Shown: one piece after another, positions 15,422 through 23,321 of the stretch
How the letters are laid out: every line of letters begins with the position of its first letter
How positions within the stretch are numbered: position 1 is the first letter of the stretch
NCBI GenBank assembly: GCA_028064935.1
Contig: JAPTWT010000274.1
Coordinates: 1-23,912 of the forward strand
Length of the DNA: 23,912 bases
DNA from: Gammaproteobacteria bacterium
GTDB lineage: Bacteria > Pseudomonadota > Gammaproteobacteria > Acidiferrobacterales > Acidiferrobacteraceae
Direction of reading: 5' to 3'
The notes under the pieces: model-generated
Seen by the model: only the letters and a program-made list of their open reading frames with translations
What the model was told of the DNA's origin: nothing
Databases searched by the model: none
Program-made: the position numbers and the translations under genes

Positions 15422-16435
15422 ATGACGAACTATATAAACGGGCTAGCCATCAGCCTACCGGGGCTCGCAGTAGACAACCAGGAGTTGGCGAAGTGCTTTT
15501 CACTGAACGAAGAGTGGATCAACCTGTTCCTAGGCAATCGTACCCGACACTTTGGTACCAACCTTCGTACCGGCGAGCAGACGCATAGTCTCTGTGACAT
15601 GGCAACCGATGCCGCGCTTCGCGCCCTTGCCGATGCCGGCATCGCGCGCGGCGATATCGACTTTGTCATCCTGGCTACCGCTACGCCTGACCGGCTGATG
15701 CCAGCGACGGTAAACGAGGTGGCCACGCAGCTTCAGTTACGCGACGTCCAGACCTATCAGCTCCAATCGGGGTGTTCAGGCGCCATTCAGGCACTCGATT
15801 TGGCCAACGTGCTGTTGCAGAGCGGTCGCAACAGGTGCGGCCTAGTAATTGGCGCAGACGCTTGCAACAAGTTTATCGACCCAGCGGCTGATTATGGTAA
15901 GGCTAAGTCGAGCGAGCTTATCAATTACGCGCTGTTCGGCGACGGGGCGGGCGCCGTCGTGCTGTCGTCGGTGCGCGGTGCCAGGCAACTAGCGCTCTCC
16001 CACGTACACTATACCTTCACCGACCGGGGCTGGGCGCCAGGGCAGGTGGTCGAATGGCGCGGCAGCCGCGCCGAACAGGGGGAAATGTTGCGGGAAGACT
16101 ACAAGGCCATTGAGGCGAAGGTGCCGGTGCTGGCCGAAGAGGTGTTGCGGCACCTGCTCGGCTGTTTGCGCGCTAGCATCAGAGACGTGCAATGGTTCCT
16201 ACCACCGCAGTTGTCGGGACGGATGACCCAGCAGCTCGTCGATCGTCTCGGGTTGCCCGAATCGCGCGCGATCAACTGCGTTGCCGACACCGGCAACAAC
16301 GGCAATGCCTTGGCGTTCTTCCAGCTTGCCCGCCTGGCCGATGTGATCGAACCTGGGCAGCGTGCCGTCGCCATTGCCATCGAATCCTCTCGTTGGTTGC
16401 GCGCGGGCTTTATCCTGCATAGCGAGTCCGTATGA
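15422..16435 (+). CDS. KAS III-like tetronate-forming synthase
   Basis: 337 residues from the ATG at 15422, with AGGAA seven bases upstream. Thiolase-fold KAS III features are C118 in LQSGCSGAIQALD, LFGDGAGAVVLS and N292 in the GNNGNALAFF loop. The FabH HQAN motif is replaced by PPQLS, so the catalytic histidine is Pro262. This gene, FkbH, ACP and E2-type acyltransferase come in the order known for agglomerin (agg1-agg4), RK-682 and abyssomicin (abyA1-A4). There the KAS III-like enzyme joins a beta-ketoacyl thioester to glyceryl-ACP, forming the tetronate C-C and C-O bonds. That reaction needs no decarboxylation, which may explain the lost histidine. The stop overlaps the next ATG by ATGA, pointing to translational coupling. 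Confidence 0.88.
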   Translation: MTNYINGLAISLPGLAVDNQELAKCFSLNEEWINLFLGNRTRHFGTNLRTGEQTHSLCDMATDAALRALADAGIARGDIDFVILATATPDRLMPATVNEVATQLQLRDVQTYQLQSGCSGAIQALDLANVLLQSGRNRCGLVIGADACNKFIDPAADYGKAKSSELINYALFGDGAGAVVLSSVRGARQLALSHVHYTFTDRGWAPGQVVEWRGSRAEQGEMLREDYKAIEAKVPVLAEEVLRHLLGCLRASIRDVQWFLPPQLSGRMTQQLVDRLGLPESRAINCVADTGNNGNALAFFQLARLADVIEPGQRAVAIAIESSRWLRAGFILHSESV

Positions 16436-18342
16436 TCCCCCGCGCCAATAAATCGATCGGGCAGACTGATCCGCGCGCCGCCGTCGCGGCGATCCGAGCC
16501 GCTGGGTGGCCCAATGCACAAATGCCGCGATTGAGGGAACTGTTGCGTGGCGCTGCCGATGCTGTGATGCAAGTCAAGCTTGGCAAGCTGTGTCGAACGA
16601 TCAATCGCGAGCACTATTTAGCTGAAGGTGGCAGCGAGATCAAGATTGCCGTCACTGGTAATTTCTCTTGCCAGGCAATCGACGATTTGCTGCGCACGCG
16701 CCTTCTCGGTCGCGGGCTGCTGCCTGCGATCCATATGTGCGATTACAATCAATACAGTTACGACCTGCTGGACCAAGGCAGCGCCTTGTATCGCTTCCAG
16801 CCGGACTTGACGCTATGTCTTCTGGATGAGCATTGCGTGCTCGATGAAATGCCCGATGAATGGCACCCTGGGCAGTTTTCTCAGGCGCTGGTGGTCAAGC
16901 TGGCGCAGTTGACCGACTTGGCGGAGCGCTACGGCCAGCACGGTAGTGGACTCTTGGTGTTCAATACGATTGCTTTGAGCGGCGACACCCTCCGCCAGCG
17001 GCTCGATTATCGCGGACGGGCGCGCATCAGCCGGGCCTGGGCGGAATTCAATGCCGGACTATGCGCACTGGCCGAGCGCTTAGCACATGTCTTCATTCTC
17101 GATACGCATGTGCTGCTGGCCGACGGCGTCGCCCTGCGCAACGCTAGACTGAGCTTCTACGCGAAGCTGCACCTGGGCGACGAGTTGCTGGCCGCCATTG
17201 CGACGGAAGTGGCCGACCTTGCAATGGCGCGGGCCGGCAAGGCGCGCAAGTGCCTGGTTCTGGACCTGGATAACACGCTATGGGGTGGCGTCCTAGGCGA
17301 CGATGGAATCGATGGGATCGAACTGTCAAACTCCGCGGCCGGCGAGGCCTTCGTCGCATTTCAGCGAGTGATTCGCCGCTTGGCTACGCAGGGCGTTTTG
17401 CTCGTAGTCTCCAGCAAAAACGATGACGCCAACGTCAGGCGACTATTGGCTGAACGCACCGACATGGTGCTGAAGGAAGACGACTTCGCGGCGATCTACG
17501 TGGGGTGGGAGCCCAAGAGCGCGGCGCTGGCCGAGATCGCCGGCTCGCTCAACATCGACAGCGACAGTCTCGTCTTCGTCGACGACAGCGCCTTCGAGCG
17601 CGCCGAGGTTGGTGCGGCCCACCCCGATGTGGAGATCCTTGCGCTTGGCGAGGAGCCGGCCGAGCACGTCGGCGTATTGTTGCGCGCCCATGCGTTTGAA
17701 CAGCTTGAATTAAACCATGAGGACTACCTGCGTCGTACGCGCTACAAGACCGAGGCAAAGCGGCAGGACCTACTCAAGAATAGTGGCTCGGCCGACGACT
17801 TCCTGCGTGGGCTGGCATTGACGCTGCGACTGTTCCCGCCGGGCGAAGGGGACCTACCGCGCGTGTCGCAACTGACCTTGCGCACCAACCAGTTCAACTT
17901 GACAACGCAACGCATGACGGAACCCGAGGTGCGGCGCTATCTCGACCAGCCGGGGCACGGCATAGTGGCCATGCACTGCGAGGACCGCTTCGGTGACCAA
18001 GGCCTGATTGGGTGTGTCTTTTATCGCGTCCACGACGACGTGCTACACATCGACAACTTTTTGCTGAGTTGCCGCGTGTTTTCGCGTGCGATCGAAACGG
18101 CGGCCTTGCTGCACCTGCTCGGCTGGGCGAAGCGGCTTGGTTGTAGCGAGGCAAGCGCGTGGTTTGTACTCACTGCCAAGAATGGCAATTTCGCCACCTT
18201 TTACGACAGGCACGGATTCGAGGTGGTCCAAGAAGGCGACACAACGTCGTACCGCCATGCGCTCGATCGGATTGGCCTCCTGCCTGACCATTTGCGCATC
18301 GTCGCAACCTACCAGGAGCAGTACACATGCTTGACGAACTGA
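16432..18342 (+). CDS. FkbH-like glyceryl-S-ACP synthase
   Basis: 636 residues. The N-terminal part (about 60-270) holds an SGNH-like segment (KIAVTGNFSCQAID). The central HAD phosphatase core starts at CLVLDLDNTLWGGVLGDDG, with D278 and D280 as the expected nucleophile/acid pair, followed by VVSSKNDDANV and LVFVDDSAFERAEV. The C-terminal part (about 470-620) resembles the acyltransferase-like end of FkbH proteins (RTNQFNLTTQRM, ASAWFVLTAKNGNFATFYDRHGFE). The family dephosphorylates 1,3-bisphosphoglycerate and loads the glyceryl group onto a dedicated ACP. That ACP is the next gene, whose start overlaps this one by 16 bases. Length and domain order fit long FkbH proteins of tetronate pathways. 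Confidence 0.93.
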   Translation: MIPRANKSIGQTDPRAAVAAIRAAGWPNAQMPRLRELLRGAADAVMQVKLGKLCRTINREHYLAEGGSEIKIAVTGNFSCQAIDDLLRTRLLGRGLLPAIHMCDYNQYSYDLLDQGSALYRFQPDLTLCLLDEHCVLDEMPDEWHPGQFSQALVVKLAQLTDLAERYGQHGSGLLVFNTIALSGDTLRQRLDYRGRARISRAWAEFNAGLCALAERLAHVFILDTHVLLADGVALRNARLSFYAKLHLGDELLAAIATEVADLAMARAGKARKCLVLDLDNTLWGGVLGDDGIDGIELSNSAAGEAFVAFQRVIRRLATQGVLLVVSSKNDDANVRRLLAERTDMVLKEDDFAAIYVGWEPKSAALAEIAGSLNIDSDSLVFVDDSAFERAEVGAAHPDVEILALGEEPAEHVGVLLRAHAFEQLELNHEDYLRRTRYKTEAKRQDLLKNSGSADDFLRGLALTLRLFPPGEGDLPRVSQLTLRTNQFNLTTQRMTEPEVRRYLDQPGHGIVAMHCEDRFGDQGLIGCVFYRVHDDVLHIDNFLLSCRVFSRAIETAALLHLLGWAKRLGCSEASAWFVLTAKNGNFATFYDRHGFEVVQEGDTTSYRHALDRIGLLPDHLRIVATYQEQYTCLTN

Positions 18343-18563
18343 TTTTTCTCGACAGGGTGAACGAGCACATGGGCACCGATCTGAGCACAGCCGATCTGGA
18401 TCGACCGTTGGTTAACATCGATGACTGGGACTCGCTGAACGCCGTGCGGATGATGACGCAGTTAGAGCGCTCATTCGGCATACGGGTGCCAATCGCGCGT
18501 TTCATCGAAGCAACCAGCCTGCGCCAGATCTATGCTCTGATCGGCTCGATAGTACCGGCATGA
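18327..18563 (+). CDS. Glyceryl carrier protein (ACP 2)
   Basis: 78 residues, with AGGAG eight to ten bases before the ATG inside the end of the FkbH gene. The attachment serine is S36 in DDWDSLNAVRMM, followed by a helix rich in hydrophobics and ATSLRQIYALIGSI. The DWDSL form is typical of the free ACPs that partner FkbH enzymes (compare Agg3). It should carry the glyceryl unit that becomes carbons C4, C5 and the hydroxymethyl of the tetronate. It overlaps the next gene by ATGA. Confidence 0.9.
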   Translation: MLDELIFLDRVNEHMGTDLSTADLDRPLVNIDDWDSLNAVRMMTQLERSFGIRVPIARFIEATSLRQIYALIGSIVPA

Positions 18564-19324
18564 GCGACGCTTACACCTTTCCGCGCGAGCGCCGCCACAC
18601 GCTGTTTTTTCTTGAGCAAGCGACTGCCTATCGGCCTGTATATCTTGACACCGAGATCGATATGAGCCAGGTCATCGCCCATCGCAAAGTCTGTAGCGTC
18701 AAGCGAAGCTATATCGCCTACGTGATTCAGGCCGTGGGGCGCGTCGTTGCCCGATTTCCTGAAGCCAATGCCATGATCACCGGACGCTTATTCCCGCGCC
18801 TGTCCCGACTCCCTGGTGTCGACGCCAAGTTCACCCTCGACAAGCCGCTGAACGGCCAACGTATCGTTGTGTCTGCGGTAGTCAGAAACGCCGATCGCGC
18901 CACGCTGGACCAGATCCAGCAGCGACTGGACTACTTCAAGCAACGTGAAGTCACTGATTGCCCCGAGTTCGCGTCGCTCTTGCGCCTGCAGCGGCTTCCT
19001 GTCTGGCTGGGTCGTTGGATGTTTGCCCGCGCGATGCGTGCTCCCGCCTCAAAAGGGCGCCTGCAGGGCTCGTTCGCCGTTACTTCGTTGGGGCATCAGC
19101 CGATATCTCGCTTCGTCCCGCAGGTGGGCGCGACCTTGACACTGGGTGTTGGCGCAATTGTCGACCGTGCCGTGGTAGTAGATGGCGCGGTGCAACTCAA
19201 GCCCATACTCAATCTGACGTTAGCATTTGATCATCGGGTGCTGGATGGCGCCATTTCTGCCGAGATACTAGTCGACATCAAGCGTGAGCTCGAAAATTAT
19301 CGATACGAGGAGCAAGCAGCATGA
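18560..19324 (+). CDS. 2-oxoacid dehydrogenase E2-type acyltransferase (Agg4/AbyA4-like)
   Basis: 254 residues, consisting only of the E2 catalytic domain with no lipoyl or subunit-binding domain. The active-site motif is FDHRVLDGA with H225 and D229, near the C-terminus as in dihydrolipoamide acyltransferases. The N-terminal half has KVCSVKRSYIAYVIQAVGRVVARFPEANA, a typical E2 stretch. In agglomerin and abyssomicin pathways the corresponding enzyme acetylates the primary alcohol of the hydroxymethyl-tetronate to make a leaving group. Its place directly after KAS III, FkbH and ACP supports the same role. It is coupled by ATGA overlaps to both neighbours. Confidence 0.87.
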   Translation: MSDAYTFPRERRHTLFFLEQATAYRPVYLDTEIDMSQVIAHRKVCSVKRSYIAYVIQAVGRVVARFPEANAMITGRLFPRLSRLPGVDAKFTLDKPLNGQRIVVSAVVRNADRATLDQIQQRLDYFKQREVTDCPEFASLLRLQRLPVWLGRWMFARAMRAPASKGRLQGSFAVTSLGHQPISRFVPQVGATLTLGVGAIVDRAVVVDGAVQLKPILNLTLAFDHRVLDGAISAEILVDIKRELENYRYEEQAA

Positions 19325-20541
19325 AGACCGATATATGTATCGTGGGCGGTGGCCCGGCCGGCGCTGTGTTGGCCCTGCAATTGGCGAGGCTCGATGTGGA
19401 TGTGACCCTGCTCGAGAGCGCGCAAAGTTACGAGCGCTCGTTCCGCGGCGAATCAATGCAGCCGGACACGGTAGGCATCTTCCACGAGTTGGGTATCGCC
19501 GAAACCTTGCTAGCGCACGGCTGCGTCGAGACCTACCGCATGGGGATATCCGAACGCCGACGCCTGTTGCTGGCAATCGACTATTCCGATGCCCCCTATC
19601 GGCACAAGTTTGTGATGGATATCCCGCAGCCCGTGCTCTTGGAGGCGTTGCAGGCACGCATCGCCGACCATGCCAATGCCCGTGTGCTGCGCGGTGCGGC
19701 CTGCACCGGCTTGTTGGAACGCGATGGTCGGGTCTCTGGGGTTAGTTATCGCGGCCATGGAAAAAGCGGCGAAATTGAGTCGCGCGTAGTGATCGGCGCC
19801 GATGGGCGCTACAGCCGCGTGCGCGAGATGAGCAAGCTACCATACACCAAGCTGCCAATGAACCGCGACGTACTGTGGTTCAAGGTGCCGGTGCCCGAAG
19901 GATGGTCGAATCATACAGCGCATATTATGCTCAAAGGTGCTCGGCACCTGATCCTGCTACCGACGTATCCCGACCTGTTCCGCGCAGGTGTCAATATTGC
20001 AAAGAATAGCTTCGCCGGCCAGAAGCGACAGGGTATCGACGCTTTCTACACCCTGGTCGATGGGATCGATCCAGAGTTCGGCAGCCATGTGCGCCGCCAT
20101 GTGGCAAACTGGAGAGATATCCATTTGCTCGATATCTTCACCATCAACATGCCGTCCTGGAGCCGCGATGGGCTGTTGCTAATCGGCGATGCAGCACACA
20201 CGGTTACGCCACTGCTGGGCCAAGGTGTGAATCTGGCAATCCAGGACTCGATGGAGTTGGCGCCGATGCTGGCGAACGCGCTGTGCCAGGACCGCCTCGG
20301 TTCTGTGCTTTTCGCTGAGTTCCAGGCGAAAAGGCAGCCAGACATCGAGCTCGTGATGAAAGTGCAGATGCGGCAGGAACGGCTGCTGTGCGCCGAATCA
20401 TCGTGGGCGCAGTTCGTGCGGCGCACCAACTATGCGGCGCTTCACCGTCTGCGCTTCGTCCAGAAAAGGATCAGTGACCGTATCGCCTATAAGCGCCAGC
20501 GCGCGATGCTGCATTTCGACGAATGCACAAACAATTCTTGA
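19321..20541 (+). CDS. FAD-dependent (group A) monooxygenase
   Basis: 406 residues. The N-terminal dinucleotide fold is DICIVGGGPAGAVLALQLA (GxGxxG at 9-14), the DG-type motif is VVIGADGRYSRVRE, and the FAD ribityl motif is LLIGDAAHTVTPLLGQGVNLAIQDSM with D290. These mark the PHBH-like family, which hydroxylates or epoxidises using NAD(P)H and oxygen; some members halogenate, but the WxWxIP halogenase motif is absent. Its substrate is not evident. It is fused into the operon by an ATGA overlap with the acyltransferase gene, so it probably acts on the tetronate or its acyl side chain. No counterpart belongs to the minimal agg1-agg5 set as I know it. Confidence 0.85.
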   Translation: MKTDICIVGGGPAGAVLALQLARLDVDVTLLESAQSYERSFRGESMQPDTVGIFHELGIAETLLAHGCVETYRMGISERRRLLLAIDYSDAPYRHKFVMDIPQPVLLEALQARIADHANARVLRGAACTGLLERDGRVSGVSYRGHGKSGEIESRVVIGADGRYSRVREMSKLPYTKLPMNRDVLWFKVPVPEGWSNHTAHIMLKGARHLILLPTYPDLFRAGVNIAKNSFAGQKRQGIDAFYTLVDGIDPEFGSHVRRHVANWRDIHLLDIFTINMPSWSRDGLLLIGDAAHTVTPLLGQGVNLAIQDSMELAPMLANALCQDRLGSVLFAEFQAKRQPDIELVMKVQMRQERLLCAESSWAQFVRRTNYAALHRLRFVQKRISDRIAYKRQRAMLHFDECTNNS

Positions 20542-20606
20542 ATGGCGCTCGAATGTGGCTTTACACAAACCAGCACCGTAGAAAAACAATGTGGAGTAAA
20601 TAGGAG

Positions 20607-21692
20607 TTGAGATATCTGGATGAATTGAAGGATTTAGTGCATCTGCACAGTCGCGCGCAGGCGATAGACCGCAGGCTGACGGCGGCGGTGCTCGCGGCGA
20701 TCGAGAGCGCGGAGCACGATGGTGCGGGTAGCTGGACCCAAGCATGGAGCGAAGTGGGTGAGGCTGCGTGGCGCGAACAGCGATGGCTGGATGCCGTCAA
20801 GATGTTTAACTTGGCGCGTTTCCCGTTCGTGCAGCGCGAAGGCCAGCGGCGCGCGCATCACGCCTGCGTGGCCTCGTTCGCCGCATGGGTTCACCAAACA
20901 CGGCAGCGCGTCGAAACGCTGACCATCGCCGGCGGCGCCTTCAAGGCTTATGCGGCCGGACTGGACCATGACTGGCCCATGTTGATCGTCACCGGGGGCA
21001 TTGTGTCGATTAAGGAGCAGTGGCATCGGTTCCTGCAACTCGCTGAGCGACTCAGATTGTGTGTCGTCGTGGCCGAAATGCCGGGCGTGGGCGAGAATAC
21101 GCTGTGCTACCACCCCTCGGCGCATGCGATGTATGGCGCGATCCTCGACACCCTGGTGCAGCGCGCCAATACCGCGCATTGCCATTTGCTGGCGCTCAGC
21201 TTCAGCGGCCATCTGGCGCTGCTGCATGCGAGCGTGGACCAACGGATTATCGGCGTGACGACTGTCGGAGCCCCGGTCGTCCGATTTTTCCGCGATGAAG
21301 CGTGGTTTGCGCAAGTGCCAGAAGTTACCAAGCGCACGCTGGCGCACCTGACCAGATACACGCCGGAAACGCTGTTTGAAGAGATGCGCAACTGGGCATT
21401 GCCCGATGATCTGCCGCCGATCACTGTCCCGGTGTACTACCTGCAAAGCAAGTGGGACGAGATAATCCCTGAAGGCGAGGTCGCCGCCCTTGGGTGGCTA
21501 GCAAGCGACCTGCGGTCTTATCGCCTGCCAGACGTGCACGGATCGCCAAACCACCTGGGACTCATGTCCTTGTGGATCGTGTCGACCATTCTAGCCACCG
21601 ATCCACGGCAGCGCATCAAGGCGGGACTGGTGAAACTGGCATGGCGCGTCCGGGCGGCGATGCAAGGTGCCCGAGAATATCGCCATGCATGA
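20607..21692 (+). CDS. Alpha/beta hydrolase, candidate tetronate dehydratase (Agg5/AbyA5-like)
   Basis: 361 residues from a TTG; GGAG lies ten bases and AGGAG directly before it. Upstream in the same frame is ATG TGG AGT AAA TAG, so no ATG start is available. An all-helical N-terminal region (about 1-105) precedes the hydrolase core. The core has TGGIVSIKEQWHRF, the nucleophile elbow ALSFSG (S198), KWDEIIPEGE (candidate Asp) and VHGSPNHLG (candidate His), as in FrsA-like hydrolases. In agglomerin and abyssomicin biosynthesis an alpha/beta-hydrolase-fold protein eliminates acetate to make the exocyclic double bond. Occurrence two genes after the E2-type acyltransferase suggests that role here, but a plain hydrolase is not excluded. 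Confidence 0.75.
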   Translation: MRYLDELKDLVHLHSRAQAIDRRLTAAVLAAIESAEHDGAGSWTQAWSEVGEAAWREQRWLDAVKMFNLARFPFVQREGQRRAHHACVASFAAWVHQTRQRVETLTIAGGAFKAYAAGLDHDWPMLIVTGGIVSIKEQWHRFLQLAERLRLCVVVAEMPGVGENTLCYHPSAHAMYGAILDTLVQRANTAHCHLLALSFSGHLALLHASVDQRIIGVTTVGAPVVRFFRDEAWFAQVPEVTKRTLAHLTRYTPETLFEEMRNWALPDDLPPITVPVYYLQSKWDEIIPEGEVAALGWLASDLRSYRLPDVHGSPNHLGLMSLWIVSTILATDPRQRIKAGLVKLAWRVRAAMQGAREYRHA

Positions 21693-22497
21693 TCATTGGT
21701 TCGCCAACGCTCCGGTTGGAGACGGGCGCTTGAACCTTGTCTGCCTGCCATTTGCCGGCGGCAGCAGCGCCGCGTTCGCTGGCTGGCGTCGCAAGCTGCC
21801 AGCCTGGCTTAACGTCTGTCCAGTGGTGCTACCCGGTAGGGAAGGGCGGCGCCACGAATTGCGCGCCCGCGATTTCGCGTCACTTGCGGGAAATTTGGCC
21901 GATACAGTTATCACGGCCGTCGACGGGAGAAATTACTGCCTGTATGGTCACAGCATGGGCGCGTGGCTTGCTCACAGCATCGCCGTGGCGGGATCGGCAG
22001 CGGGGGTTCCGCCCGCCTGCCTGTGCGTTGGGGCGCAGCACGCGCCGCATCTTGTATATCCGTTTCCGAGCTGTGACCGGATGAGCGACGACAACCTCCT
22101 CGAATTCATGCAGGAATTCGACGGCGTCGACGCACAGATGCTTGCGCACGCGGAGTGGGTGCGCTGGATGTTGCTGCGGGTACGCGACGACCTGAAACTG
22201 TGTGAAACACATTCACACGAGGCACCCTATCCAGTGCTGGACTTGCCAGTCCATGCATTCGTCGGCCGTAGCGACCGCCTGATCGATCCGTCGTGCATTG
22301 CGGCATGGCAGCGCCACACAACGTATCGGCTCGACATGACGCTATTCGACGGTGGCCACTTTTTTATCCGTACGGCAGAGGCCCCATTTCTGCACGAACT
22401 TGCCGACAAGCTCGCCAGGTATGCGGGCTCAACAAGCCTGAGTACGCAGCAAACCGACCTGCGCCCGGCACAGGCGACGCACCGCGCGACGACATGA
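21685..22497 (+). CDS. Type II (editing) thioesterase
   Basis: 270 residues from the ATG at 21685, which overlaps the end of the hydrolase gene by eight bases; a GTG at 21667 is also in frame. Family motifs are LVCLPFAGGSSAAF near the N-terminus, PVVLPGREGRR, the nucleophile elbow YGHSMGA with S90, VGRSDRLI (Asp) and DGGHFFI (His). These are the SrfA-D/GrsT-like thioesterases that clear misloaded acyl groups from carrier proteins of PKS and NRPS lines. A role in final release is less likely, because tetronate ring closure itself frees the chain. Confidence 0.92.
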   Translation: MHDHWFANAPVGDGRLNLVCLPFAGGSSAAFAGWRRKLPAWLNVCPVVLPGREGRRHELRARDFASLAGNLADTVITAVDGRNYCLYGHSMGAWLAHSIAVAGSAAGVPPACLCVGAQHAPHLVYPFPSCDRMSDDNLLEFMQEFDGVDAQMLAHAEWVRWMLLRVRDDLKLCETHSHEAPYPVLDLPVHAFVGRSDRLIDPSCIAAWQRHTTYRLDMTLFDGGHFFIRTAEAPFLHELADKLARYAGSTSLSTQQTDLRPAQATHRATT

Positions 22498-22517
22498 TTC
22501 ACCTACAAGGAGACCGC

Positions 22518-22892
22518 ATGTACGACAAATACATACCCGTCATCCGCTTGGAAAACCTGTTTGCCCTGGCGGCCTGCCTGGCGATCTACCAGCACCTCCG
22601 CTATTCCTGGGAAGCCTTCGCTTATGCCTTCCTGCTGCCAGACATCGCACTGTTCGCCTACGTGGCCGGCAGCCGTGTAGGCGCACGCGCCTACAACACC
22701 ACCCATAGCTATATCGGCCCGGCTTTGCTGGTGTTGCTGGCACCTTGGGTGGACGGTAACCATGCGTTCGCCGCTGCCTTGATCTGGACCGCGCATGTTG
22801 CCATGGATCGCAGCCTTGGCTTCGGCCTGAAATCGACTACATCGTTTCGTGATACGCATTTGGGTATGGTCAACTTCAACCGGATGCGCTGA
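22518..22892 (+). CDS. DUF4260 small membrane protein
   Basis: 124 residues from an ATG with AAGGAG five bases upstream; an ATG at 22494 overlapping the thioesterase stop is also in frame. The sequence RLENLFALAACLAIYQHL, FLLPDIALFAYVAGSRVGARAYN, ALLVLLAPW, ALIWTAHVAMDRSLGFGLK and FRDTHLG fits the DUF4260 family as I recognise it. It is hydrophobic, with three to four probable membrane segments. Function is unknown. The 20-base gap to the thioesterase gene places it in the operon. Conserved acidic and histidine residues (H20, D39, H68, H94, D98, H117) could bind a ligand or metal, but this is speculation. Confidence 0.85.
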   Translation: MYDKYIPVIRLENLFALAACLAIYQHLRYSWEAFAYAFLLPDIALFAYVAGSRVGARAYNTTHSYIGPALLVLLAPWVDGNHAFAAALIWTAHVAMDRSLGFGLKSTTSFRDTHLGMVNFNRMR

Positions 22893-23317
22893 CACGCGCG
22901 GCATGAGCGATTTACCGTAAAAATGGCGGGGCAGAGGACTGTGTTCACGCTGGCCATTCAACCATATTGATCTCGTGTCGGCGGATAGCGAGCATTTTCG
23001 CCCGATGGAGGGGACGACCGTACTTACTACGGAACATTGCCTGTCGCCCGGTCGGGTCCGCTTTGGCGGGCGGCGCAACCTGTACGTGTGCGACAATGCT
23101 ACGAGCCTGCTCGGCCTGACCGGGGGCCCCTACGTCGGCATTCACAACTCGCGCTGCCAAGATATCTGCGGTAAATGTCGGACGCCTATTGCTACTGGTT
23201 GCGCCGCGACGGTCATGCCATTCGCGCACAACACCCGATCTTGTGGATCAATGAGATGCTAGCATATTGCGTCTACGCGTTCGGCGATGTGCGAGTTGAG
23301 TTCGTCGCAGGCATGTC
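22893..23317. other. Long gap with possible gene remnant before the phosphopantetheinyl transferase
   Basis: This is the only long break in the cluster. A GTG frame from 22975 to 23262 (95 residues) contains NLYVCDNATSLLGLTGG, faintly like the C-terminal NLYV-D motif of GMC oxidoreductases, but the rest does not fit. A second frame, 23175-23321 (48 residues, MSDAYCYWLRRDGHAI to FVAGMS), ends in TGA overlapping the ATG at 23318. Neither frame has a good ribosome-binding site. It may be a decayed gene. Confidence 0.35.
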
Positions 23318-23321
23318 ATGA
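23175..23321 (+). CDS. Possible small ORF coupled to the phosphopantetheinyl transferase
   Basis: 48 residues, MSDAYCYWLRRDGHAIRAQH to FGDVRVEFVAGMS. Its stop TGA overlaps the start ATG of the next gene (ATGTCATGA), which is the pattern of translational coupling seen elsewhere in this operon. The composition is protein-like, but I recognise no family and see no clear ribosome-binding site. It may be the 3' tail of a gene whose upstream part has been lost. Confidence 0.3.
   Translation: MSDAYCYWLRRDGHAIRAQHPILWINEMLAYCVYAFGDVRVEFVAGMS

Noticed and set aside
6945..20609. TAG recoded as a sense codon in this organism
   Set aside because: The FAAL, the first dehydrogenase, the RsaM-like gene and others end in TAG at natural protein ends, so TAG is a working stop; two ATG-TAG cases near starts are not enough.
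20634..21446. 270-codon minus-strand frame
   Set aside because: Antisense to the alpha/beta hydrolase gene, which has a clear fold and operon position.
22975..23262. GMC oxidoreductase C-terminus
   Set aside because: Only the NLYV-D stretch is similar; the following conserved Asn-Pro and helix are absent.
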